Shown in pieces: positions 1 to 4,648 of a stretch of DNA of 9,254 bases. The notes beneath the pieces are model-generated. The model worked only from the letters and a program-made list of their open reading frames with translations, was not told the origin of the DNA and did not search any database. Origin of the DNA: JBBTWV01 sp038062615 (lineage in GTDB: Bacteria; Patescibacteriota; Gracilibacteria; UBA1369; UM-FILTER-53-11); NCBI GenBank assembly GCA_038062615.1, contig JBBTWV010000021.1:1-9254 (forward strand), read 5' to 3'. The position numbers and the translations under genes were made by a program. Positions within the stretch are counted from its first letter, which is position 1, and every line of letters starts with the position of its first letter.

Positions 1-14
1 CCCTCCCGTGAGTC

Positions 15-43
15 TTGACTTTATTTGGATATTATGATACTGT
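15..43 (+). promoter_or_regulatory. Candidate promoter of the lipoprotein gene
   Basis: A TTGACT hexamer (15-20, five of six matches to the -35 consensus) is followed 17 bp later by a weak -10 TACTGT (38-43). A TG dinucleotide at 35-36 gives the extended -10 arrangement. Transcription would start near 50, leaving a leader of roughly 19 nt without a visible Shine-Dalgarno site. The -10 is poor, so this is a tentative call. Confidence 0.4.
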
Positions 44-68
44 ATGGATCTCTTAACCCCAAACTTTT

Positions 69-581
69 ATGTCATTAGAAAGATTTTCCTCCTATGTCCG
101 AGCCCTTACGGCTGTTGCCGCTCTTGCTCTTCCTATTGCTGGCTGCGGGGAAGAAACGGCCAAAGCAGTCGAAGCCACTTGCCCAGGCACGGTTGATGGC
201 AATAACAACATTGCTCCAGGTCTTGATGAATCAAAGATCTTTTTTGCATTCAACAATCCCCGTCTAGCAATTAGTTTTGCTGCGCCAAATTTTCCTTCTT
301 GTGCCGCTCCATTAACAGTGAGTGCAAATCTTAAAATTACTCGATTGGAACAAGGCGAAGTTGATCCTGCTACAGGCCAACCTACACAATTTGAAGTAGC
401 CGAAGAAGTTGCATTTGGATCACCTGTTATGATTTTTGATTCTCCTGTAGAAGGCACCGAGCAAACTATTGTGATTAACGGGCTTGTTCCTCCACAGACA
501 GCAGATGTAATGGGCTTCATATTAACAGTAAGCGATGCTCAAGAACGCGCGTGGGTCTCTCCACCTCAAATGGTCCAATAA
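69..581 (+). CDS. Small putative lipoprotein of unknown function
   Basis: I do not recognise a family. The 170-residue product starts with a short basic segment (R5, R11) and a hydrophobic stretch at about residues 12-25. It ends in the lipobox-like IAGC with the modifiable cysteine at 26, so export and lipid anchoring are likely. The mature part is rich in short alternating hydrophobic segments, with phrases such as TIVINGL and FILTVSDA that suggest a beta-sandwich (Ig or fibronectin-III-like) fold. C38 and C78 could form a disulfide. It stops just before a strong terminator and converges on the HNH gene, so it is probably transcribed alone or as the last gene of a unit. There is no Shine-Dalgarno site before the ATG. 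The lipoprotein call rests on the lipobox only; the fold is an inference and no function can be assigned. Confidence 0.7.
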   Translation: MSLERFSSYVRALTAVAALALPIAGCGEETAKAVEATCPGTVDGNNNIAPGLDESKIFFAFNNPRLAISFAAPNFPSCAAPLTVSANLKITRLEQGEVDPATGQPTQFEVAEEVAFGSPVMIFDSPVEGTEQTIVINGLVPPQTADVMGFILTVSDAQERAWVSPPQMVQ

Positions 582-589
582 TGCTAATA

Positions 590-622
590 AAAAAATCCCT
601 CCAAATCCTGGAGGGATTTTTT
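590..622. terminator. Bidirectional Rho-independent terminator
   Basis: A 12-13 bp perfect stem (arms 590-602 and 610-622) with core TCCCTCC/GGAGGGA and loop AAATCCT is flanked by A-tracts on the left and T-tracts on the right. It therefore ends in a U-run on either strand. It lies between the stops of the convergent lipoprotein and HNH genes and very probably serves both. Confidence 0.92.
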
Positions 623-624
623 AG

Positions 625-1488
625 TTAAGTTTTTATTTCATGAAATTTCACGTCAATACTATGAGCAATCTCGTGATGAGCCAGGCAAAGCGGTGCAAGA
701 TAGCGAACATCATGAGTGCGTGCTAAAGCAAATCGCTGGGTGTGGTGAATGGTTCCCGATGGTTTTTGACAGTATGGTATCGAGCATTTTTCACCAAATT
801 CCTCTATGAGAACATTGCGCGTTTCTACAGGGATATAGCGTGATTTGGCTACGTCAGCCTTAGCTATAATTCGTGCTTTTTCTTGAATAATGCTTTGCTT
901 ACGCCTTTCCAGGGCCTCTCGCATGAAAGGATTAATATCAATTCCCTTTCTACGGAGTTCCAATAATTCTTCTTTGATCTCTGCGTCGAGGCCCAGTTCG
1001 TCACTCTCGCTACTTGCGTTCTCAAATATTTGTGGCGAATTGGTGTTCACGTGAACAGATTTTGAAACTTTTTCATCCCGGGCCAAAGTTTCCAGCGCTC
1101 GACAAGACAATAGTTTCACCTGATTTGCCAAAGCATCCTGATTTTCTGCGGTTGCAATGGAGGCCACTTTTGCCAATTTATTCACGCTCACCTCACCATT
1201 TACCAACATTGTTTTCAAAATTGGCATGGCGGAAAATTTTCTCTCAATATTTAAAATTCGTCGCACATGCTCTTCACTCATTCCTGCTAACTTTTTTGCG
1301 AACTCAAAAATGGAGCTAAAACCCTTTTTCTCAAATAACCTGCGACGATTTACTTCAGGTAGCAAACCGGCGAATTTTTGCCGCCACCTTCGCGCTTGCT
1401 CGCCATATTGCCGACACAACGAGAAAAGTTTTTCGTCGCTCAAATTCTGTAAATCTTCCATCTCCATAATATATGAGTGTATACTCAT
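625..1488 (-). CDS. HNH endonuclease family protein
   Basis: The 287-residue product has a long helical N-terminal region (about residues 10-210). It carries the phrase NRRRLFEKKGFSSIFEF and a following helix-rich block, as in a widespread family of solo bacterial HNH proteins of unknown role. A C-terminal HNH zinc-finger module (about 230-280) follows. Its visible metal and active-site elements are C235-x4-C240, the histidine pair H248-H249 in TIHHTQR, and C268-x2-H271 within LCLAHHEIAH; the final H276 is also present. The ATG at 1488 is chosen over the one at 1509 because AGGAGA (1495-1500) sits 6 nt before it. It has its own promoter and stands between two unrelated units, with no methylase or restriction partner visible. 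DNA cleavage is expected from the fold, but target and role (selfish element, defence or housekeeping) cannot be told from sequence. Confidence 0.85.
   Translation of the reverse strand: MSIHSYIMEMEDLQNLSDEKLFSLCRQYGEQARRWRQKFAGLLPEVNRRRLFEKKGFSSIFEFAKKLAGMSEEHVRRILNIERKFSAMPILKTMLVNGEVSVNKLAKVASIATAENQDALANQVKLLSCRALETLARDEKVSKSVHVNTNSPQIFENASSESDELGLDAEIKEELLELRRKGIDINPFMREALERRKQSIIQEKARIIAKADVAKSRYIPVETRNVLIEEFGEKCSIPYCQKPSGTIHHTQRFALARTHDVRYLAPLCLAHHEIAHSIDVKFHEIKT
1473..1488. repeat. Inverted repeat overlapping the HNH start codon
   Basis: ATGAGT and ACTCAT form perfect 6-bp arms around a GTAT centre. The arms include the ATG of the HNH gene, read on the minus strand. The element lies just downstream of the Shine-Dalgarno site. 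It could be an operator or an mRNA hairpin masking the start codon, but it is short enough to be chance. Confidence 0.4.
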
Positions 1489-1494
1489 ACAGAT

Positions 1495-1541
1495 TCTCCT
1501 CAAACACAACTATTATAAGTAGAAAAGTTATGAAATGTGTA
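1495..1541 (-). promoter_or_regulatory. Promoter and ribosome binding site of the HNH gene
   Basis: On the minus strand a perfect TATAAT (1512-1517) is preceded, 18 bp upstream, by a weak -35 TACACA (1536-1541). Transcription would begin near 1505, giving a leader of about 17 nt that contains AGGAGA (1495-1500). This is the only clear Shine-Dalgarno site well placed before a start codon in the window. Confidence 0.65.
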
Positions 1542-1554
1542 TCGTAATATGTTC

Positions 1555-1583
1555 AAAAACCCCTCAAAAAAAATGAAGAGGAG
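1555..1583 (-). terminator. Likely terminator of the cdaA-cdaR operon
   Basis: On the minus strand CTCCTC (1578-1583) pairs with GAGGGG (1560-1565), with one G-U pair and a 12-nt loop, and is followed by five T residues (1555-1559). It lies 30 bp past the cdaR stop codon. The stem is short, so efficiency may be modest. Confidence 0.5.
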
Positions 1584-1612
1584 GATTATTGTTGCGGCGG
1601 TAGCGGTGGCTG

Positions 1613-2566
1613 TTACGGCGCGACCACTGGCACCAACGGGACCACCGGCACCTTCTCAAACTCCACCCTTACCGTCACTTCCCCACTCTGGCCCTTCGTT
1701 AATACCACGCCAAGCGGCAAAACCAGTTTTGCTTTTTGCTCTGGCTTCGTCTCAAAATCTTTCAAATCCAACTTCTCGGTCTCAATAACTTCCAACCCAT
1801 TTATAATTTCGCGATTTCCCGTTACAGAGACCACACCTGGCGTCACTTGGATCTGCTTCACCGTGCCGTTAACAACCGTTCCCGAAACCATCGCCCTCAC
1901 TCCAACCAGCCGCGAAGTCTCCGCTTCGGAAATATTCACGAGCGCTTCCAGCTCGTGAGGCGTAACTTGGAGGTCTTCCATAACCCCACCCGCGCGATCA
2001 TAAATAACCAAAGATACCGTCTTGGTGAGGCTGAGTTTTTCACCACCAGTCAGCTCTACTTTGGCTTTAGCACTTCCAATCTTGCTAAGTTTGCTTTGCG
2101 CACCCGAAACCGTTACGCGTTCCAGTGAAAGTTTCACCGAATCAATTTTAAATCCTCCCGCAGGCATACCCGTAACCTCCGGCGTCACGTTCACCGATTT
2201 TTCCTTCACCGGCTCAAGTTCCACTTCAATTTCAGGAGGTTCTGCCCGTACCACACTTACTTGAGGATTTTTAGAAGTCACCAAAATCGTGAGGCGATGT
2301 ATGCCAGCGCCCACATTCCGTAAATCAACATAAGCCTCAAAATCATTCGGCGAAAGTGAAGGCACAATGATGGCATCTTGCGTTCGTAAAGTGAGTTTAA
2401 CGCTGCCGAGCGGACGAGCAAGTGCCAGCTCTGGCGTCTGATTAAACACTTGCACGTTGACCTCTTGAGGCAGACGGAAAAAGGTATTTTCCAAACTCAC
2501 TACAAAAATCCAAAAGATAGTGGCAAAAAAGAGAGCTATGAATTTGAGATGGAGATTCTTAAACAT
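1613..2566 (-). CDS. cdaR: YbbR-domain protein, CdaR-like partner of the diadenylate cyclase
   Basis: The 317-residue product has one N-terminal transmembrane segment (about residues 8-24) followed by an extracytoplasmic region. That region is built of about three YbbR-type beta domains (roughly 35-117, 122-212 and 217-303). Typical YbbR phrases are visible: VSGAQSKLSKI in the middle domain and VTGNREIINGLEVIETEKLDL in the last. The extreme C-terminus is a short proline/valine tail. In characterised Firmicutes CdaR binds the membrane cyclase CdaA and modulates c-di-AMP synthesis; that role is inferred here from the domain and from adjacency. The ATG overlaps the last 8 nt of cdaA, indicating translational coupling, and no Shine-Dalgarno site is seen. 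The usual third operon member, glmM, does not follow; a terminator and the unrelated HNH gene come next. Confidence 0.88.
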   Translation of the reverse strand: MFKNLHLKFIALFFATIFWIFVVSLENTFFRLPQEVNVQVFNQTPELALARPLGSVKLTLRTQDAIIVPSLSPNDFEAYVDLRNVGAGIHRLTILVTSKNPQVSVVRAEPPEIEVELEPVKEKSVNVTPEVTGMPAGGFKIDSVKLSLERVTVSGAQSKLSKIGSAKAKVELTGGEKLSLTKTVSLVIYDRAGGVMEDLQVTPHELEALVNISEAETSRLVGVRAMVSGTVVNGTVKQIQVTPGVVSVTGNREIINGLEVIETEKLDLKDFETKPEQKAKLVLPLGVVLTKGQSGEVTVRVEFEKVPVVPLVPVVAP

Positions 2567-3428
2567 GTGAGGATGCTTTACGACGTGGAAATTTTACAAA
2601 ATATTTTTTGGGAGCAAGAATTTCTGTAAGAAGAGCCTGTGCACGCTCTGGGCTTATGTTCTCTTCCATATGGCCACCGGTGACAAAAGAAACCGTTCCG
2701 CGCTCCTCAGATACCACAAAGATCTTCGCGTCCGTGGCTTCGCTCAGGCCAATAGCGGACTTATGGCGAGTTCCAAACTTATGCCCATATTCTTTAAAAG
2801 AATGCGGCAAGATACATCCCGCCGCCACAATTTGATTTTGATCAATAATTACAGCGCCATCATGCAGAGGACTCGTGTTCGCAAAAAGAGAAAATAAAAG
2901 TTCCTTACTAATACGCGCTGAAATTACCACGCCGGTATCAATATATTCTTTAAGACTCACCTCCCCGCGGAACACCACCAGCGCCCCCGTTTTGCGCTTG
3001 CCCATGTCAAAACACGCCTCAATAATCTCACTCCGAATAAAATCAATTTCCTTGGCTTCTTTGGCCAGAAAAAATTTAGTTTTGCCGAGTTTTTCCAAGC
3101 CGCCGCGGAGTTCCTGCTGAAAAATAATCGGAATCGCCACCAAGATGACGGTTAACAACCGATCCAAAAGCCAGCCGAGCGCCAACAGTTGGAGCCAGCG
3201 ACTTACCGCAAATACCAACGCCAAAATGATGAGGCCGAAAACGATGTTAATAGCCCTGGATCCGCGAATAATCATGATGAGCCAATAAAAAAGCACGGCC
3301 ACGAGCAACACGTCCGCTATAATTTGAAAAGTGGAGTATTGCGAGACGTTCAGGTTTTCCAAAACAACACGCCCCGCACCAGAAATGGCACTAATAAAGG
3401 CTGCAATAGCTTTGCTGATAACATCCAT
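2559..3428 (-). CDS. cdaA: Membrane diadenylate cyclase (c-di-AMP synthase), CdaA family
   Basis: The enzyme condenses two ATP molecules into the second messenger c-di-AMP, which in known bacteria controls potassium uptake, osmolyte balance and cell-wall homeostasis. The 289-residue product has about three transmembrane helices (residues 36-54, 58-76 and 82-103), then the family phrase FQQELRGGLEKLGK. The cytoplasmic DAC domain (about 125-275) follows. The DGA motif is at 190-192 in LHDGAVII. The second motif reads GTRHKSAIG (219-227), so RHR is RHK here, a conservative change. SEATDA (229-234) and VVSEERG follow as usual for CdaA. The ATG at 3428 is the earliest possible start, because an in-frame TAA lies three codons upstream; no well-spaced Shine-Dalgarno site is seen. 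The gene is followed by an overlapping cdaR, the standard pairing. Confidence 0.95.
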   Translation of the reverse strand: MDVISKAIAAFISAISGAGRVVLENLNVSQYSTFQIIADVLLVAVLFYWLIMIIRGSRAINIVFGLIILALVFAVSRWLQLLALGWLLDRLLTVILVAIPIIFQQELRGGLEKLGKTKFFLAKEAKEIDFIRSEIIEACFDMGKRKTGALVVFRGEVSLKEYIDTGVVISARISKELLFSLFANTSPLHDGAVIIDQNQIVAAGCILPHSFKEYGHKFGTRHKSAIGLSEATDAKIFVVSEERGTVSFVTGGHMEENISPERAQALLTEILAPKKYFVKFPRRKASSHV

Positions 3429-3462
3429 CGCGGCTTAGCGTACGCCCAAAACTCCCTCCCGG

Positions 3463-3475
3463 CAATAGGCTATTG
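3463..3475. repeat. Operator-like palindrome at the cdaA promoter
   Basis: CAATAG and CTATTG form perfect 6-bp arms around one central base. The element overlaps the proposed -10 and the expected transcription start of cdaA, a position typical of repressor sites. It is short, so the functional reading is speculative. Confidence 0.4.
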
Positions 3476-3500
3476 TGCAATAAAGTAGACAGATTGGCAA
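3472..3500 (-). promoter_or_regulatory. Promoter of the cdaA-cdaR operon
   Basis: On the minus strand TTGCCA (3495-3500, five of six to consensus) lies 17 bp upstream of CACAAT (3472-3477, four of six). The start would be near 3465, giving a leader of about 37 nt. The leader contains a purine-rich GGGAGGGAG (3452-3460), which is 23 nt from the ATG and so too far to act as its Shine-Dalgarno site. Confidence 0.6.
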
Positions 3501-3577
3501 ATGAATATGATTTTCAAAGCTGAAGAGAATTGCTATACTTAGGAGAAGTTTCGAGGCGGATACAAGTTGACATTTAA

Positions 3578-3604
3578 GGCGATATATTATGAAGTAATAT
3601 AGCC
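3578..3604. repeat. A/T-rich hairpin
   Basis: TATATTA (3583-3589) and TAATATA (3595-3601) pair around the loop TGAAG. The stem is extended by GGC (3578-3580) and GCC (3602-3604), with a two-base bulge on the left side. A TTGACA box at 3567-3572 precedes it but has no suitable -10. Function unknown. Confidence 0.5.
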
Positions 3605-3632
3605 GTGAACGAAGCAATACCGAGCGCGCGTA

Positions 3633-3677
3633 GCCTTTTTTGCCATGGGTCTCGTGGGTTCCCATGGTAAAAAAGGC
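3633..3677. repeat. Long inverted repeat with CCCATGG core
   Basis: Two 17-bp arms, GCCTTTTTTGCCATGGG (3633-3649) and its near-complement (3661-3677), enclose an 11-bp loop. There is one mismatch, which would be a G-U pair in RNA. The arms begin or end in A/T runs, so the element could work as a terminator-like hairpin, but no convergent genes flank it. It lies between divergent promoters. Confidence 0.8.
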
Positions 3678-3728
3678 GAGCTATTGCGAGGCATTGCGAA
3701 GTGAACAACATTGAGCGGAAGGGGATTT

Positions 3729-3783
3729 CCTAAGGGGTAAATCCACAGGAGATATAAAGCGGATTTACAGGTGTCCCCTTAGG
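3729..3783. repeat. Nested hairpin upstream of rnhA
   Basis: Outer arms CCTAAGGGG (3729-3737) and CCCCTTAGG (3775-3783) and inner arms TAAATCC (3738-3744) and GGATTTA (3761-3767) are perfect complements. A 7-nt bulge (3768-3774) lies on the right side and a 16-nt loop at the tip. The right outer arm covers most of the expected -35 region of the rnhA promoter. Confidence 0.7.
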
Positions 3784-3799
3784 TCACTTTAGGTATAAT
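3779..3799 (+). promoter_or_regulatory. Leaderless promoter of rnhA with direct repeats
   Basis: A perfect TATAAT (3794-3799) ends 7 nt before the ATG, so the predicted transcription start is at or next to the start codon. No -35 hexamer is evident at the usual distance (3771-3776 reads GTGTCC). Instead TTAGGT occurs twice, at 3779-3784 and 3789-3794, exactly 10 bp apart, an arrangement that would suit an activator binding one face of the helix. Confidence 0.6.
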
Positions 3800-3806
3800 A
3801 GCGCGG

Positions 3807-4223
3807 ATGAGTATAGAAATTTACACGGATGGAAGCTCCATGGGGAACCCCGGCCCTGGTGGTTTTTGCGCAATCGTAAAAAATGACGGCGCCACGACTA
3901 TAGTAAAGGGAGGCGAACCCTATACCACCAATAACCGGATGGAAATGGCGGCCATCATTGCGGGGCTTTACTGGGTAACCAAAAATCTTCCAGATAAAAA
4001 AACCTGCGCTGTGTATTCGGACTCCAACCTCATTATTCAAAGCCTCAAACAAGGTTGGAAGCGAAAGAAAAATTTAGATTTATGGGAGAAATTAGACACC
4101 GTGCGATATCAGTTTGAAAAAATATCTTGGAACTGGATTCGTGGGCACGCCGGACACAGAGAAAATACCCAGGCTGATAAGGTGGCCCAAGCTGAGGCAA
4201 CCAAACAAAAAAAGAAGAAATAA
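3807..4223 (+). CDS. rnhA: Ribonuclease HI
   Basis: The enzyme cleaves the RNA strand of RNA-DNA hybrids, acting in primer and R-loop removal. The 138-residue product carries the full set of two-metal catalytic residues: D8 in YTDGS, E46 in NNRMEM, D72 in YSDSN and D124 near the end of the conserved block. The active-site histidine is at 114 in IRGHAGHREN. NPGPGG (14-19) is the usual glycine-rich turn. It is a little shorter than the E. coli enzyme and lacks extra domains. The basic WKRKKN segment (84-89) sits where the substrate handle is expected. The C-terminus is a lysine-rich tail encoded by an A-rich stretch. It is transcribed alone from a leaderless-type promoter and converges on trxA. 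Confidence 0.96.
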   Translation: MSIEIYTDGSSMGNPGPGGFCAIVKNDGATTIVKGGEPYTTNNRMEMAAIIAGLYWVTKNLPDKKTCAVYSDSNLIIQSLKQGWKRKKNLDLWEKLDTVRYQFEKISWNWIRGHAGHRENTQADKVAQAEATKQKKKK

Positions 4224-4227
4224 GATC

Positions 4228-4270
4228 CTTTAAAATCGCGCAGCCACAAAGCAATGCAACGATTTTTAAA
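4228..4270. terminator. Bidirectional terminator between rnhA and trxA
   Basis: AAAATCG (4232-4238) pairs with CGATTTT (4260-4266). The stem can be extended by TTT/AAA across a one-base bulge, and the loop is about 21 nt. A/T runs flank the stem on both strands, and the two convergent genes end here; the stem reaches the trxA stop codon. The large loop makes the call moderate. Confidence 0.5.
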
Positions 4271-4583
4271 CCCCAAAAGCTTCTTTAAGCTTATCCTTAA
4301 GCGCGTCCTTGCTCTGAAATCCAACAAGCTGGCCAACCAGTTCCCCATCCTTCAAAAATACAATGGTTGGAATACCGCTGACCCCAAAACTGCCAGGCGT
4401 TTCTGGGTTATCATCAACATTCATAGAGCCCATCCTTACCTTGCCTTCATATTCTTTGGCTACCTCTTCATAAAGCGGTGCCATCATCTTGCAAGGCCCG
4501 CACCAGTCGGCAAAAAAATCCACTACCGCAAAGCCCTTGCTGGTGTCAGTTTTAAAATTTTGGTCCGTAAAAGTTTGCGCCAT
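4266..4583 (-). CDS. trxA: Thioredoxin
   Basis: A cytoplasmic dithiol-disulfide oxidoreductase that reduces protein disulfides. At 105 residues it has normal family length and no signal peptide. The active site reads WCGPC (27-31), preceded by VVDFFAD, whose D26 matches the conserved buried aspartate. The cis-proline is P72 in GIPT, and the late FLKDGELVGQLVG strand-turn is typical. The substituted MNVDDNPETPGSFGV segment matches the usual NVDENP region. The ATG at 4583 lacks a Shine-Dalgarno site but sits about 9 nt from a plausible -10, so the message is almost leaderless. The gene is divergent from the secreted amidase/SpoIID gene and convergent with rnhA. Confidence 0.97.
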   Translation of the reverse strand: MAQTFTDQNFKTDTSKGFAVVDFFADWCGPCKMMAPLYEEVAKEYEGKVRMGSMNVDDNPETPGSFGVSGIPTIVFLKDGELVGQLVGFQSKDALKDKLKEAFGV

Positions 4584-4592
4584 ACATCCGCG

Positions 4593-4621
4593 ATAGTATC
4601 AACTCAAATAAAATGTAGCAA
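4593..4621 (-). promoter_or_regulatory. Promoter of trxA
   Basis: On the minus strand TTGCTA (4616-4621, four of six to -35 consensus) is 17 bp upstream of TACTAT (4593-4598, four of six). The predicted start is near 4586, so the transcript would carry only about 3 nt before the ATG. Confidence 0.5.
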
Positions 4622-4626
4622 CGAAA

Positions 4627-4638
4627 TTTACATGTAAA
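4627..4638. repeat. 12-bp palindrome between divergent trxA and amidase genes
   Basis: TTTACATGTAAA is a perfect palindrome. It overlaps the -10 proposed for the plus-strand gene and lies just upstream of the trxA -35. A dimeric regulator bound here could affect both directions. No regulator gene is nearby. Confidence 0.5.
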
Positions 4639-4640
4639 AT
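4635..4640 (+). promoter_or_regulatory. -10 element of the amidase/SpoIID gene
   Basis: TAAAAT (five of six to consensus) ends 8 nt before the ATG, implying a leader of 0-2 nt. No convincing -35 hexamer is present at 16-18 bp. The start codon has no Shine-Dalgarno site. Confidence 0.5.
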
Positions 4641-4648
4641 ACAAAAGT

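Larger units (their letters stand above)
3501..3793. other. Structured non-coding gap between divergent cdaA and rnhA
   Basis: I find no supportable gene here. The stretch holds three separate inverted repeats (3578-3604, 3633-3677 and 3729-3783), each listed on its own. Flanking the central one are motifs such as GAAGCAAT (3611-3618) and ATTGCGAGG (3683-3691) that resemble halves of the palindromic repeat found intact at 9104-9199. A decayed repeat cluster or miniature element is the simplest reading; a structured small RNA is possible but has no supporting promoter. Confidence 0.45.

Noticed and set aside
92..520. 142-residue open frame opposite the lipoprotein gene
   Set aside because: The plus strand has a lipobox and ends precisely at a terminator; the antisense frame has no supporting signal.
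1537..1788. 83-residue plus-strand proline-rich open frame
   Set aside because: It is the antisense of the cdaR C-terminus and the operon terminator; the proline richness comes from the GC-rich 3' end of cdaR.
3567..3600. TTGACA box suggesting a promoter for a small RNA
   Set aside because: No acceptable -10 exists at 16-18 bp (TGAAGT at 17); A/T-rich boxes lie at 10 and 22 bp, outside the working range.
3435..3665. 76-residue minus-strand open frame ending just before cdaA
   Set aside because: It runs through the 17-bp inverted repeat and the cdaA promoter, has no start signal, and its protein resembles nothing. Only its last codons were kept as a speculative mini-ORF.
3501..3793. CRISPR array or riboswitch
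   Set aside because: The inverted repeats differ in sequence and spacing, so this is not an array. I could not match any known riboswitch core, and the hairpins lie upstream of the predicted rnhA transcription start.
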